DNA from: Bacteroidota bacterium
GTDB lineage: Bacteria > Bacteroidota > Ignavibacteria > Palsa-1295
Assembly: GCA_021324735.1 (NCBI GenBank)
Contig: JAJPIO010000004.1
Location: forward strand, 179,183 to 243,182
Reading direction: 5' to 3'
DNA length: 64,000 bases
Shown here: piece after piece, positions 9,527 through 18,910 of the stretch
Layout of the letters: every line of letters begins with the position of its first letter
Numbering within the stretch: the first letter of the stretch is position 1
The notes under the pieces: generated by a model
Database searches by the model: none
What the model was told of the DNA's origin: nothing
What the model saw: only the letters and a program-made list of their open reading frames with translations
Position numbers and translations under genes: made by a program

Positions 9527-10573
9527 GTGTACTCTATTGGAATAGTTGGTGCGACGGGAGCCGTCGGCCAGGAGATACTGAATGTTTTGGACCGTCGTAA
9601 TTTTCCGGTCGGTAACCTCCGCTTGTTTGCAAGTCAAAACTCGGCTGGCAAACTTGTCACTTTTCGGGGAAAAGAGTACACGATCGAAGCTGTCGCTCCC
9701 GATTCCTTCACCGATATCGACTTCGCACTCTTTAGCGCCGGCAGCGGCATTAGCAAGGATTGGCGAAGCCACGTCGTCTCGGCTGGTGCCGTGATGATCG
9801 ACAATTCGAGCGCTTTCCGTATGGATACCGATGTGCCGCTCGTCATTCCGGAGATCAATCCGGATGACCTGAAGAATCATCACGGTGTCATCGCGGTACC
9901 GAATTGCTCGACCATCATTATGCTGATGGCAGTCGCTCCGCTTTCACAATTTGGAAAGATCAAGCGTATCGTTGTTTCGACGTATCAGGCGGTAAGCGGC
10001 GCCGGAGCAAAAGCGATGCGCGAGTTGGAAGATCAGGCAGCCCAATACATGCGCGGCGAGAAAGCTCAGCCCAGTGTTTTGCCCCATCCCATCGCATTCA
10101 ATCTTTTCTGCCACAATTCCTCCGTCAATGAAGAGGGATACAATGGCGAAGAATGGAAGATGATCCACGAGACGAAAAAGATCTTGCACGACAACGACAT
10201 TGCGGTTACGGCGACATGCGTTCGGGTACCGGTCTTTCGCGCTCATTCGGAAGCGATCAATATTGAGTTTGAAAAAGGTCGCCCGCCACTTGATGAGGTT
10301 TGCACTGCTCTTTCGAGCTTCCCCGGTGTCCAGCTAATGGACGACCGCGAGAGCAATCACTTCCCGATGCCGAACGAGGCGACCGGTGGATTCGATGTGC
10401 TCGTCGGACATATTCGCAATGATGTAAGCAATCCGAACGCGATCGATCTTTTCGCCAGCGGCGACCAACTCCTCAAAGGTGCGGCCCTCGATGCCGTACA
10501 GATCGCCGAAAGCATGATCGAGCAAGGACTTGTTCGAAGCAAGAGTGCTCAGGGCGTTGGATATAGCGTGTAG
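9527..10573 (+). CDS. asd: Aspartate-semialdehyde dehydrogenase
   Basis: The enzyme reduces aspartyl phosphate to aspartate semialdehyde, the branch point to lysine/DAP, threonine and methionine. The N-terminal NADP motif is GIVGATGAVGQ. The catalytic cysteine is Cys127 in VPNCSTI and the catalytic histidine is His240 in FRAHSEA. The frame is open from an ATG at 9380, but family members begin two to six residues before the GATGAVG motif. GTG 9527 (348 residues) or TTG 9515 are therefore the likely starts; ATGs at 9458 and 9476 would add an atypical tail. No Shine-Dalgarno site decides. The gene stands alone between two minus-strand genes. Confidence 0.9.
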   Translation: MYSIGIVGATGAVGQEILNVLDRRNFPVGNLRLFASQNSAGKLVTFRGKEYTIEAVAPDSFTDIDFALFSAGSGISKDWRSHVVSAGAVMIDNSSAFRMDTDVPLVIPEINPDDLKNHHGVIAVPNCSTIIMLMAVAPLSQFGKIKRIVVSTYQAVSGAGAKAMRELEDQAAQYMRGEKAQPSVLPHPIAFNLFCHNSSVNEEGYNGEEWKMIHETKKILHDNDIAVTATCVRVPVFRAHSEAINIEFEKGRPPLDEVCTALSSFPGVQLMDDRESNHFPMPNEATGGFDVLVGHIRNDVSNPNAIDLFASGDQLLKGAALDAVQIAESMIEQGLVRSKSAQGVGYSV

Positions 10574-10639
10574 GTTACAGGCTTGTGGCTTCTGACTTCG
10601 GACATTCGCACTAACGGCGAAGCATCTCTCTACTGGCAT

Positions 10640-11191
10640 CTACCTCCGGTGCTGCAACCTCACTCGTGTCATGCGTTCGCGCATGCCGCCAGCCTTGAGG
10701 AAATCTTGCTCCAGACGTCGCACGTGGCGGTCGAGTAAATAATTCGCTTGGTGGATGAGGCAGAGCGCGACGTTAGCAACAACGTCCTCGGGCTTCGTTT
10801 CTCAGATATGCTGATAGATCGAATAGCACTCCTTGCGGTCGTGCGGAAGCTTCCGTACATAGAGAGCCTCCTTCGAATTCTTGTCCCACAATTTGGCTTG
10901 CCGGACACGCAAGAAGTCTTCGTAATCGGCCAGAAGTTCTTCGAGACTCGCGCGCGCTACGTTCGTCAGCTTGATCTCCATTTCCTTGCTGGTCGCGGAA
11001 GCCTTTGCACCCTCGATAATATTTTGTTTTCCGGAACGTGCCGCCTGCACCATCTGGTCAATGGTGCGGTCACCTCGGCGAAGGAAGCGCTTGCAAAAAT
11101 GGTAGGTCAGATCATAAATGATCTCTGCCTTATGGTAGGCGTATAAATCGCGGTAACCGTGAGGGTCGAGAAAACCGGGAGAGTCAGCCAT
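10640..11191 (-). pseudogene. Four-helix-bundle (S23-like) protein gene interrupted by an in-frame TGA
   Basis: The first part reads MADSPGFLDPHGYRDL and continues through a helix with GKQNIIEGAKASATSK, typical of the four-helix-bundle family related to 23S intervening-sequence proteins. After YSIYQHI an in-frame TGA occurs at 10802-10804. Beyond it the same frame continues without a gap: ETKPEDVVANVALC, then LIHQANYLLDRHVRRLEQDF, to a TAG at 10640. That second part is the conserved C-terminal helix of the same family. The gene is therefore full length apart from one nonsense codon (or a sequencing error). The function of this family is not established. An upstream GTG at 11224 is an alternative start. 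Confidence 0.8.
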
Positions 11192-11417
11192 GGGAGGTCC
11201 AATGATAGATTCAAGAGAATCCACTGAAACGTTGGAATCAATACAATCTATAGATTCCGTTAATTCTCTACTTTGACAGAGTGCCTTCTAATATTCGTTC
11301 TCTGGTGACTGGAAGCCACCATCCATTGTTACAGCATCCCTTCGGGATCAACACTGCATGGAAGTACAGGAAGATGTCATAGGGCTTGTTACGCCGCACA
11401 CCGCGAAATATCACGCG

Positions 11418-12650
11418 ATGTCTGCGCGCGTCGATAAGCGAAACTTCCGGCTCGGCGTCACCAATGGGGTACTCTACGGGCTCGGGACCTATTTCATATC
11501 CCGCGCAACCGTTATCCCCAGCTTTTTTTCGCATCTCACACATTCGAGCGCGCTCATCGGGTTTGTTTCGCAGTTCGAGTCGATCGGATGGTATCTGCCG
11601 CAGTTTATCGTCGCATCGTTCGTCGTGCATATGCCACGTAAGCTGCCACTCTATCGCATCGGCTGGTGGATTCGCGGCTCGGCGCTCTTTGCACTCGCTA
11701 TCGTTACGCTGCTCGCACCTCGTCCGGCAATTTTACTGCCTGCCGCGATCTTGCTTTATGCACTATTCTCCACTGGTGCCGGCGTAAGCGGAGTCGTATT
11801 TCTCGATCTCGTCGCGAAGACGATCCCGGAGCGGCGTCGTGGCCGCTTCTTCGGTCTGCGACTTTCCATCGGTTCATTGCTTTCTATATCGATAGGCGCC
11901 GGTGCTATTTCGCTACTCTTGGGCCACTCTCACTTCCCCGTCAATTTCGGTTATGTCTTTCTCATCGGTGCCATCATTGTAACGATCGGACTTGGTTTTA
12001 TGGCGGTCATGCGCGAGCCGCGAACGCACGATGTTCCGGACGAGCGAACGCTGATCGAACATTTCAAGGAAGGATGGAAAGTCTATAAGACTGATAAGCG
12101 GTTTGCGCAATACCTCAACGCACGCCTGTTCATGGGTACCTGGGTCATGGGTGTGCCATTCCTGGTGTTGTTTGCACACGATAAATTAGGCTTTCAAACG
12201 CGCGATCTCGGCATCTTCATCGCTGCCGATTGCCTTGGCACCGTCATCGGCAATTTCATCTGGGAGCGACTGACCGATCGCCGAAGCGCCAAAGCGTGCC
12301 TCGAATGGGCAGCCATCGTTGCGGCGGTCTTACCGATCGTTGTTCTACTCTATCTATGGCTGCCCCTTCCACGGATCCTCTTTGCATCGGTGTTCGCGCT
12401 CGCAGCAGCCTTCGATGCCGGCACCTCCATTGGCGGCATGACGTACCTCATCGAGATCAGCCCGCCTCACGACCGTGCAACTCACATGGGGCTTTTCAAC
12501 TCGATGATGGCCTTTCCGTTAGTGCTCACGGCCATCGCCGGAGCGTTGCTGGATTTTGCGGGTTTTGCCCCTCTTTATGCAATCGTTCTTATCATCGCCA
12601 TTTTCTCCTTTTTCGCAATGCGGCGGCTGGAAGAACGACCTCGCTTCTGA
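11418..12650 (+). CDS. Major facilitator superfamily permease
   Basis: This is an integral membrane protein of about 410 residues with some 12 hydrophobic segments. The loop between segments 2 and 3 carries KLPLYRIGWWIRG, and the central loop has KTIPERRRGRFFGLR, an MFS loop-type RxGRR-like motif. The substrate cannot be predicted; this subgroup is usually annotated only as MFS transporter. The frame opens at ATG 11358, but the first membrane segment begins about 10 residues after the internal ATG at 11418, which I take as the start. The gene precedes the haem block by 50 bp on the same strand, so read-through into it is possible. Confidence 0.82.
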   Translation: MSARVDKRNFRLGVTNGVLYGLGTYFISRATVIPSFFSHLTHSSALIGFVSQFESIGWYLPQFIVASFVVHMPRKLPLYRIGWWIRGSALFALAIVTLLAPRPAILLPAAILLYALFSTGAGVSGVVFLDLVAKTIPERRRGRFFGLRLSIGSLLSISIGAGAISLLLGHSHFPVNFGYVFLIGAIIVTIGLGFMAVMREPRTHDVPDERTLIEHFKEGWKVYKTDKRFAQYLNARLFMGTWVMGVPFLVLFAHDKLGFQTRDLGIFIAADCLGTVIGNFIWERLTDRRSAKACLEWAAIVAAVLPIVVLLYLWLPLPRILFASVFALAAAFDAGTSIGGMTYLIEISPPHDRATHMGLFNSMMAFPLVLTAIAGALLDFAGFAPLYAIVLIIAIFSFFAMRRLEERPRF

Positions 12651-12699
12651 GCCCTAAGTAACCGAATGTTTCGCTTCCGGCGGCTGTTTCCCGCCCTCC

Positions 12700-13557
12700 A
12701 TGATAGGTACTCTCTCGCGGGTATTACAGACCCTGCTCCCATTCGTGTATGCGGCACTTGTCCTATACTTCGCCCGGACATTTTTCCGCACCGTAAACCA
12801 GGAGCAGCGGCTTAAATATGCGGTCCCGGCCGCATATGTTGTGTTATTACTGCACGCGGTCTATATCGGCACGTATACCGCGACAAATCAGCATGACCTC
12901 GTCGCCACCATCTACGAGCTGTTTTCGCTCATAGCCTTTACCCTCCTCGCGGTTTATGTATTTGCAGAGCTTCGGGCATCCCACGAAACCTCCGGTACCG
13001 GCTTTTTCGTGACAGCCGTTTGCTTCCTTTTGCAATTGGTGTCTTCTATTACAGTGAGCGGCGAGACGATTCCCGAGACAAAAGCGATACTTCGAGATCC
13101 GGTTTTCAATGCCCACGTTACAACGTCGGTATTCGGCTATGCGGCGTTAATGCTTGCCGCTATTTATGGAAGTTTATACTTACTACTCTTTCGAGCCATT
13201 CGCCGCAACGAGTTCGGTGCGATATTCGAGCACATTCCGAGCCTCGAGCGCCTCGAACGATATGGCCTGCGTTCTACGGCCTTTGGCTTCGTATTCCTGA
13301 CCATATCCATTGCTTTGGGCGGAATGCTTATCAAGCATGTGAACCCGGATGCGAGCGCCCTGCAGTTCATTCTCGATCCTAAGGTCCTTACCACCATGCT
13401 GGTGTGGCTCGTGTTTGGCGTTACGCTGCTCGTTCGCAGGATCGTTCACTTGGAGGGCCGACGACTCGTCCTCTTTTGGATGTCGGGCTTTGCACTCACC
13501 GTCGTTTCGATGACCATTGTCAACTGGATCGGCACTGCCTTCCATAGTTTCTTATAA
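12700..13557 (+). CDS. CcsA/HemX-like cytochrome c assembly membrane protein
   Basis: The 285-residue protein has eight predicted membrane segments. It resembles the cytochrome c assembly/HemX family, often encoded directly in front of hemA in Bacteroidota, Chlorobi and Firmicutes. Conserved histidines sit in periplasmic-facing positions, including NAHVTTSVFGYAAL and IKHVNPDA. The WxWD core (tryptophan-rich haem loop) of true CcsA is not obvious, so it is closer to HemX, which modulates GluTR level. The end of the gene is 16 bp before hemA, implying co-transcription. A role in haem handling or GluTR control is inferred from family and position. Confidence 0.78.
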   Translation: MIGTLSRVLQTLLPFVYAALVLYFARTFFRTVNQEQRLKYAVPAAYVVLLLHAVYIGTYTATNQHDLVATIYELFSLIAFTLLAVYVFAELRASHETSGTGFFVTAVCFLLQLVSSITVSGETIPETKAILRDPVFNAHVTTSVFGYAALMLAAIYGSLYLLLFRAIRRNEFGAIFEHIPSLERLERYGLRSTAFGFVFLTISIALGGMLIKHVNPDASALQFILDPKVLTTMLVWLVFGVTLLVRRIVHLEGRRLVLFWMSGFALTVVSMTIVNWIGTAFHSFL

Positions 13558-13573
13558 ATAGAAGGACGGAGCA

Positions 13574-14899
13574 GTGCCAGAGCGATTCGTTGCCATCAGT
13601 ATTTCGCATCACCGCGCACCAGTAGAGGTACGCGAGCGCGTGCAGCTCTCCGAGCAGGAAATGCACGCACTGCTGCGAGAACTTCGCGAGCAATCGCTCG
13701 AAGAAGCACTGATCGTCTCTACCTGCAATCGCACGGAGTTATACGGTATCCCTTCTAACGCTGGATCAACTTCAGACGATCTCGTCGAGCGAATACTCAT
13801 TACCAAGAGACTCGGAACGTCCGATGGTGTATCGAAAGAATCCTATAAGTCCTACTTCGAAAATTTACACTCGAGAGATGCGATCCGTCATCTCTTTGCT
13901 GTCATCGCCGGTATTGATTCACAGATCATCGGCGACCAACAGATATTCTCGCAGGTAAAAGATGCTTTCCGTGTCAGCTCGGAAGCAGAAGCGGCCGGCG
14001 GATTTTTGAATAAGCTGTCGCAGGCGGCTTTCCGCGTTGCAAAGCGTGTAAAGACAGAGACGACACTTAACGAAGGCGCTTCGACGATCTCCTACGCTGC
14101 TGTCGAATTCGCTCGCAAGATCTACGATGATCTTCGTTCGCGAACGATCCTCATTGTCGGCGCCGGTGAAACAGGTGAGTTAGCCGCCAAGCATCTGGTC
14201 GAACGCAATGCCGGCCAGATCATTGTTGCGAACCGAAGCCATGCTAATGCGGAGGCAATGATCGAGCGGATTCGCCCCGCAGACGGCACCGGAGCGTTTA
14301 CTGCGATCGGCCTCGAACAACTGGATGACGCATTGCCCGCTGCAGACATCATTATTAGTGCGACCTCGGCACCGGACTACGTGATTACGGCTCCGGCCAT
14401 GAAGGCGGCGTTATCGGCTCGCGCCTCGTCGTCTCCGGTGGTAATGATCGATATTGCGGTCCCGCGGGATATTGACCCAGCGGTGGGCAAGCTTTCGAAT
14501 GTCTTCCTAAAAGATATTGACGACCTTCGTTCGATACTCGATCGCAATGCGGAGCGGCGCAAAAAGGAAATTCCGAAAGTGGAAGCAATCATCGAGGAAG
14601 AGGTCAACAAATTTCTCGAATCACTTTCCCAGTTGGAGGTCGGACCGACCATTAAAGAATTGCGTGAAAAATTCGAGCGCGTTCGCGCCGAAGAATTGCA
14701 GCGCAATCGCTCGAAGCTCGACGATCACTCGTTCGCCGTCATCGACGATATGACACGGCGTATGATGAACCGCTTATTGCATGGGCCAACCGTTTCGCTA
14801 AAAGAAACAAATGGCGAAGCGAACGACCGCCTCCTGCGCATTGAATTAGTACGCAAGCTTTTTGCACTCGATAAGGAATCGCCGGAACAACACGATTAG
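13574..14899 (+). CDS. hemA: Glutamyl-tRNA reductase HemA
   Basis: The enzyme reduces glutamyl-tRNA to glutamate-1-semialdehyde, the first committed step of C5-pathway haem synthesis. The catalytic cysteine is Cys51 in STCNRTELYG. The N-terminal motif ISHHRAPVEVRE is diagnostic, and the NADPH-binding motif is GAGETGELAAKHL. The C-terminal helical dimerisation domain is present. At 441 residues it is full length. The start is GTG 13574 preceded by a purine-rich GAAGGACGGAG. It sits 16 bp after the HemX-like gene and 16 bp before hemC. hemL and hemB, needed between HemA and HemC, are not in this window. Confidence 0.95.
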   Translation: MPERFVAISISHHRAPVEVRERVQLSEQEMHALLRELREQSLEEALIVSTCNRTELYGIPSNAGSTSDDLVERILITKRLGTSDGVSKESYKSYFENLHSRDAIRHLFAVIAGIDSQIIGDQQIFSQVKDAFRVSSEAEAAGGFLNKLSQAAFRVAKRVKTETTLNEGASTISYAAVEFARKIYDDLRSRTILIVGAGETGELAAKHLVERNAGQIIVANRSHANAEAMIERIRPADGTGAFTAIGLEQLDDALPAADIIISATSAPDYVITAPAMKAALSARASSSPVVMIDIAVPRDIDPAVGKLSNVFLKDIDDLRSILDRNAERRKKEIPKVEAIIEEEVNKFLESLSQLEVGPTIKELREKFERVRAEELQRNRSKLDDHSFAVIDDMTRRMMNRLLHGPTVSLKETNGEANDRLLRIELVRKLFALDKESPEQHD

Positions 14900-14914
14900 A
14901 TCAGACACACAGCA

Positions 14915-15877
14915 ATGAAGATTACGATTGGCTCGCGAGGCAGCGAACTGGCATTATGGCAGGCACATCACGTCCGCGATCTCCTTACGCAGCATCATCC
15001 CGGCATCGAGGTACGCATCGAGATCATTCACACGACTGGCGACAAGATACTCGATACATCGCTATCGATCATCGGAGGCAAAGGCGTATTCACGAAGGAG
15101 ATCGAGAGTGCGCTGTTAGCGAACGAAGTTGACATCGCCGTTCATAGCTTGAAGGATCTTCCAACGATACTACCGGAGGGTCTCATGCTCGGCGCCGTTC
15201 CGGAGCGCGCCAATGTAGAAGACGCTTTCCTTTCAAAGGACAAGAACGTCCGGCTAATGGATTTGCCAGACGGAGCTACCATCGCCACTGGCAGCTTACG
15301 ACGCAAGGCGCAGCTTCTAAGTAAGCGTCCCGATTTCAATATCGTAGATATTCGCGGTAACGTACCGACTCGCATTCGCAAAATGCTCGAATCAAATTGG
15401 GACGGAATGGTGCTCGCCAGCGCCGGTTTGGAACGCCTTGGACTTACGGAGCATCTGGCCCACAAAATTTCTACGGAATGGGTCTTACCGGCGGTCGGGC
15501 AAGGTGCGCTTGGCATCGAATGCCGCACCGGAGACGAGAAGACGCTCGAAATTCTCGCTCCACTCAATCATCAGCTGACGTTGTTCGCTGTTCGTGCGGA
15601 GCGTGCGCTGCTTGCTTCCTTAGGCGGTGGCTGCCAGGTCCCCATCGGAGCACACGGTGTGATCGCTCAGGATGAGCTTGAGCTTTCCGCCTGCGTCGCC
15701 GCGCTCGATGGCCGCACGGTTATTCGTGGTGTCCATACCGGATCGACGGAAGATCCAGAAGCCATTGGTAAAGAATTGGCTTCTACCTTGCTTGCCAGTG
15801 GCGGCAAAGAAATATTGGACGAAGTATTTCGTCTGGAGTCGCAAGACGCAAACGTTAGCGCACATCCCGAAGCGTAA
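14915..15877 (+). CDS. hemC: Hydroxymethylbilane synthase (porphobilinogen deaminase)
   Basis: HemC polymerises four porphobilinogens into hydroxymethylbilane. The N-terminus ITIGSRGSELALWQ and the motifs HSLKDLPT and GSLRRKAQL are characteristic. Cys240 in GGGCQVPIGAH carries the dipyrromethane cofactor. The 320-residue length is normal. It follows hemA by 16 bp and precedes hemD by 10 bp, so it is part of one operon. Confidence 0.96.
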   Translation: MKITIGSRGSELALWQAHHVRDLLTQHHPGIEVRIEIIHTTGDKILDTSLSIIGGKGVFTKEIESALLANEVDIAVHSLKDLPTILPEGLMLGAVPERANVEDAFLSKDKNVRLMDLPDGATIATGSLRRKAQLLSKRPDFNIVDIRGNVPTRIRKMLESNWDGMVLASAGLERLGLTEHLAHKISTEWVLPAVGQGALGIECRTGDEKTLEILAPLNHQLTLFAVRAERALLASLGGGCQVPIGAHGVIAQDELELSACVAALDGRTVIRGVHTGSTEDPEAIGKELASTLLASGGKEILDEVFRLESQDANVSAHPEA

Positions 15878-15886
15878 ATTCCGAGA

Positions 15887-16690
15887 ATGGCGAAGGTATT
15901 ACTCACTCGACCGCGTATGCGCTCGTCCGAACAGGACGAGCTGCACCGGCTGCTGCTGGAAGCCGGCGTTACGATCGAAGAGTTACCGATGATCGCGTTC
16001 GAATGGCCTCCGGAGCTGAATGAGCTTGATAATGCTCTTAAACGTGCATCCGAGGATGAGTTCGATGCGATCATTCTTTCCAGTCCAACGGCTGTAATTT
16101 TTTTTGAAGATCGGGCGAAAGAGTTAGGTTATTGGGACGCGCTGAAATTGAACGTGCGATTTGGCGCCGTTGGTAAAGCAACCGCTACGGAGTTAGAATC
16201 GCTTGGAATTGCATCTGCTTTCCCTATTCCGATGCGAGGCGGTAGCCACGAACTTATTGCATTGCTCGGTTCGCAAGGGTTGGCTGGCAAACGCATTCTG
16301 TTGCTTCAATCGCAGATCGGACTCGAAACTTTGGAATACGCACTCACCGAAATGGGAGCCTTGCCGGAACGCGTAACGCTTTATCATACGACGGGCCCCA
16401 CGCTTGGCGATGCAGCACGTCTTCTTCGGCTAATGGAAAGCGGCACAAGACCAGACGTCATCGCTTTTTTCTCGCCATCTTCCGTTCAGTATTTTATTCA
16501 GTCGCTTGCAGAAATGGCAAGTGGAATGTTGCGCGATCTTCCGGCACTCGCAACGATCGGTGAAACCACCGCTAAGGCGGTCGAGGAAGCATTGCATCGC
16601 CGGCCCGAGATCGTCGCCCGCAAAGCCGATCAAGCCAGTCTGGCGCAGGACATCATCCTATACTTAGGACTTCGAGACCAAAAAAATTAA
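15887..16690 (+). CDS. hemD: Uroporphyrinogen-III synthase
   Basis: HemD closes hydroxymethylbilane with inversion of ring D to give uroporphyrinogen III. This family is weakly conserved, and the call rests on several features together: 267 residues, two alpha/beta subdomains, the N-terminal VLLTRPR start, LSSPTAVIFF near residue 65, a central GKRILLLQSQ strand and the late ATIGETTAKAVEE motif typical of HemD. Its position between hemC and hemE supports it strongly. It lies 10 bp after hemC. Confidence 0.9.
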   Translation: MAKVLLTRPRMRSSEQDELHRLLLEAGVTIEELPMIAFEWPPELNELDNALKRASEDEFDAIILSSPTAVIFFEDRAKELGYWDALKLNVRFGAVGKATATELESLGIASAFPIPMRGGSHELIALLGSQGLAGKRILLLQSQIGLETLEYALTEMGALPERVTLYHTTGPTLGDAARLLRLMESGTRPDVIAFFSPSSVQYFIQSLAEMASGMLRDLPALATIGETTAKAVEEALHRRPEIVARKADQASLAQDIILYLGLRDQKN

Positions 16691-16714
16691 GGGCTCCGAA
16701 ACAAGAAAAAATTA

Positions 16715-17791
16715 ATGTCAACCAAACTTCAAAACGACCTTCTCCTTCGTGCAGCGCGCCTTGAGCCTATCGAGCGGGCACCCGTGTGGTTCATGCGTCA
16801 GGCTGGGCGCTATTTGCCGGAATACCGTGCGGTTCGCGCCAAGCACTCCTTCCTCGAAATGGTACGCACGCCTGAACTGGCGGCTGAGGTCACGATCCAG
16901 CCGGTGGACCTCGTCGGCGTGGATGCCGCTATTATTTTCTCCGACATTCTCGTCGTCCCGGAAGCCATGGGTATGCACCTGGTCGTCGAGGAAGGCAAAG
17001 GTGGTCCAAGATTTCCAGAACCGATACGGCTTTATAAGCAGATCAAAGAGCTGAACGCCGGCGACCCGCGCAAGCAATTGAGCTATGTCACAGACGCCAT
17101 TAAGCTTACGAAAGAGCGACTCAATGGTCGCGTGCCGCTCATCGGATTTTCCGGCGCCCCGTGGACGCTCTTTGCCTATATGGTAGAAGGTCAGGGCTCC
17201 AAGGATTTCCACATCGCAAAGCAAATGCTCTTCACACGCAATGAAGATGCTCACTTGCTGCTGCGTAAGTTATCGGATGTTGTCGCCCAATACCTCATCG
17301 CACAGATCGAAGCTGGCGCTGACATCGTGCAAATATTCGATACGTGGGCCGGTGTCCTGGCACCCGACGATTTCAAAGAATTTTCACTCGAGTATATTGC
17401 TGAGATCGTTCGCCTGGTAAAAGAGCATACCCAAAATCGCGCACCTATTATTGTGTTCTGCAAAGGGGCCAATCATTCCTTAGGCGAACTTGCCGCCACC
17501 GGCTGCGATGTCGTGGGCCTCGATTGGACCATCGACATTGCGGAAGCCAAGGCGCTCATTGGCAATGATGTTGCATTGCAGGGCAATATGGACCCCGCAG
17601 TTCTTTATACGACCGAATCGGTGATCGCTGAAAAGGTAAATACGATCGCTGAACGTATGGAAGAGCCTCGCGGGCATATCTTTAATTTGGGCCATGGTAT
17701 TACACCGGAGGTCGATCCGGCAAATGCGCGTGCGTTCGTGCGTGCAGCGAAAACGGCCTACGATAAAGTTCGTGCACCAAGATCGGTATGA
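16715..17791 (+). CDS. hemE: Uroporphyrinogen decarboxylase
   Basis: HemE removes four carboxyl groups from uroporphyrinogen III to give coproporphyrinogen III. The signature PVWFMRQAGRYLPEYR lies near residue 21 and contains the substrate-binding arginines. GFSGAPWTLFAYMVEG is the second family signature. The C-terminal FNLGHGITPEVDP is also diagnostic. The 358-residue length is normal. The stop codon overlaps the start of hemF by 4 bp (ATGA), so the two are translationally coupled. Confidence 0.97.
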   Translation: MSTKLQNDLLLRAARLEPIERAPVWFMRQAGRYLPEYRAVRAKHSFLEMVRTPELAAEVTIQPVDLVGVDAAIIFSDILVVPEAMGMHLVVEEGKGGPRFPEPIRLYKQIKELNAGDPRKQLSYVTDAIKLTKERLNGRVPLIGFSGAPWTLFAYMVEGQGSKDFHIAKQMLFTRNEDAHLLLRKLSDVVAQYLIAQIEAGADIVQIFDTWAGVLAPDDFKEFSLEYIAEIVRLVKEHTQNRAPIIVFCKGANHSLGELAATGCDVVGLDWTIDIAEAKALIGNDVALQGNMDPAVLYTTESVIAEKVNTIAERMEEPRGHIFNLGHGITPEVDPANARAFVRAAKTAYDKVRAPRSV

Positions 17792-18699
17792 GTTTAGACA
17801 CCCCAGTTCAATATTCTCTTCGAACTCGCGCCGAAGAATTTTTTCGAAAACTACAGAATGAGATCACTTCCACATTGGAAGTGCTCGATGGCGGCGAGAA
17901 GTTTTTTCAGGAAACATGGCAACGGCCTGGCGGAGGTGGCGGGCGAACACGCGTGATGTCCGAGGGATCGATCTTCGAAAAAGCGGGCGTCAATTTTTCG
18001 GCGGTCCACGGCGAAGCACCCGAATCCATGGCGGGTTCGGATACAGCAGTCTCCTTCTTTGCAACCGGTGTTTCGCTGGTGCTGCATCCGCGTTCACCTA
18101 AGATACCAACAGTCCACGCGAATTTTCGGTATTTCGAGCAATCGAATAATCAGGCATGGTTCGGCGGCGGCATGGACCTTACACCCTATTACCTCGATGA
18201 GGAGGATGCCTTCCACTTCCACTCCACGATAAAAACTGCGTGCGATAAGCATGACATCAGCTATTATCCTCGCTTTAAAAAGTGGTGCGACGAATATTTC
18301 TTCATCAAGCACCGTGGTGAATCGCGCGGAATAGGCGGCATCTTTTTCGACAACCTTTCCGCCGATCATCTCCGCGAGCGCGAGAAGATCTTCGATTTTG
18401 TACAGGATGTCGGACAGTCGTTCTTACCGGCCTACGTGCCTATTGTCGAAAAACACCGGGACGAGAGATATACGGAAGAGGAAAAGCACTGGCAGCTTCT
18501 CCGGCGTGGGCGTTACGTTGAATTCAACCTCGTATACGATCGCGGCACCCGCTTTGGCCTCGAGACGAACGGCCGTATCGAAAGTATTTTGATGAGTTTA
18601 CCCACGGTGGCTCGGTGGGAATACAATGTTACTCCAGCCGCAGGTTCACCCGAAGCACGCCTGGAAGCAGTATTGAAGAATCCGAGAGAGTGGGTTTAA
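17788..18699 (+). CDS. hemF: Oxygen-dependent coproporphyrinogen III oxidase
   Basis: HemF converts coproporphyrinogen III to protoporphyrinogen IX using O2. The 303-residue protein has the family motifs HANFRYFE, WFGGGMDLTPYY, FHFHSTIKTACDKH, HRGESRGIGGIFFDNL and YVEFNLVYDRGTRFGL. It overlaps hemE by 4 bp and ends the haem operon. Choice of HemF over the radical-SAM HemN/HemW type implies that this step works in the presence of oxygen. Protoporphyrinogen oxidase and ferrochelatase are not encoded nearby. Confidence 0.97.
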   Translation: MSLDTPVQYSLRTRAEEFFRKLQNEITSTLEVLDGGEKFFQETWQRPGGGGGRTRVMSEGSIFEKAGVNFSAVHGEAPESMAGSDTAVSFFATGVSLVLHPRSPKIPTVHANFRYFEQSNNQAWFGGGMDLTPYYLDEEDAFHFHSTIKTACDKHDISYYPRFKKWCDEYFFIKHRGESRGIGGIFFDNLSADHLREREKIFDFVQDVGQSFLPAYVPIVEKHRDERYTEEEKHWQLLRRGRYVEFNLVYDRGTRFGLETNGRIESILMSLPTVARWEYNVTPAAGSPEARLEAVLKNPREWV

Positions 18700-18749
18700 T
18701 AATATCGGAACCGCTAATGGCCGGTCTCAGTTTTGAACCCGCCGAAAAA

Positions 18750-18771
18750 GGGGCAAGCTAAAGCATGCCCC
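18750..18771. repeat. Dispersed hairpin repeat, family B (copy 1)
   Basis: Arms GGGGCA and TGCCCC enclose an inner GC-TAAA-GC. It lies between hemF and tRNA-Leu and could end the haem transcript, but no T-run follows. A near-identical element followed by the same CCACAT stretch lies at 59386, and a looser relative at 62558. Confidence 0.7.
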
Positions 18772-18776
18772 ACATT

Positions 18777-18858
18777 GCGGGAGTGGCGAAATTGGCAGAC
18801 GCACTACTTTGAGGTGGTAGCGCCGCGAGGCGTGGGGGTTCAAGTCCCCCCTCCCGCA
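18777..18858 (+). tRNA. tRNA-Leu (anticodon GAG)
   Basis: A full class II tRNA cloverleaf can be folded. The acceptor stem GCGGGAG pairs with CTCCCGC. The anticodon stem CTACT/GGTAG holds the loop TTGAGGT with anticodon GAG. There is a long variable arm (GCCGCGAGGCGT region) and a T stem GGGGG/CCCCC with TTCAAGT. The long variable arm and anticodon identify leucine. The 3' CCA is not encoded; the discriminator A is followed by CGAA. Confidence 0.95.
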
Positions 18859-18910
18859 CGAAAAATTATGAAGTATGAATTATGAAAGTAATTTATACTT
18901 CATTTTTGGT

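Noticed and set aside
10802..10804. Selenocysteine at the internal TGA codons
   Set aside because: Neither the four-helix protein nor the ABC permease belongs to a redox or selenoprotein family, and no SECIS-like hairpin is evident directly after either TGA.
11273..11294. Sigma-70 promoter TTGACA...TAATAT before the MFS gene
   Set aside because: The two boxes are only 10 bp apart, too close for a functional -35/-10 pair.
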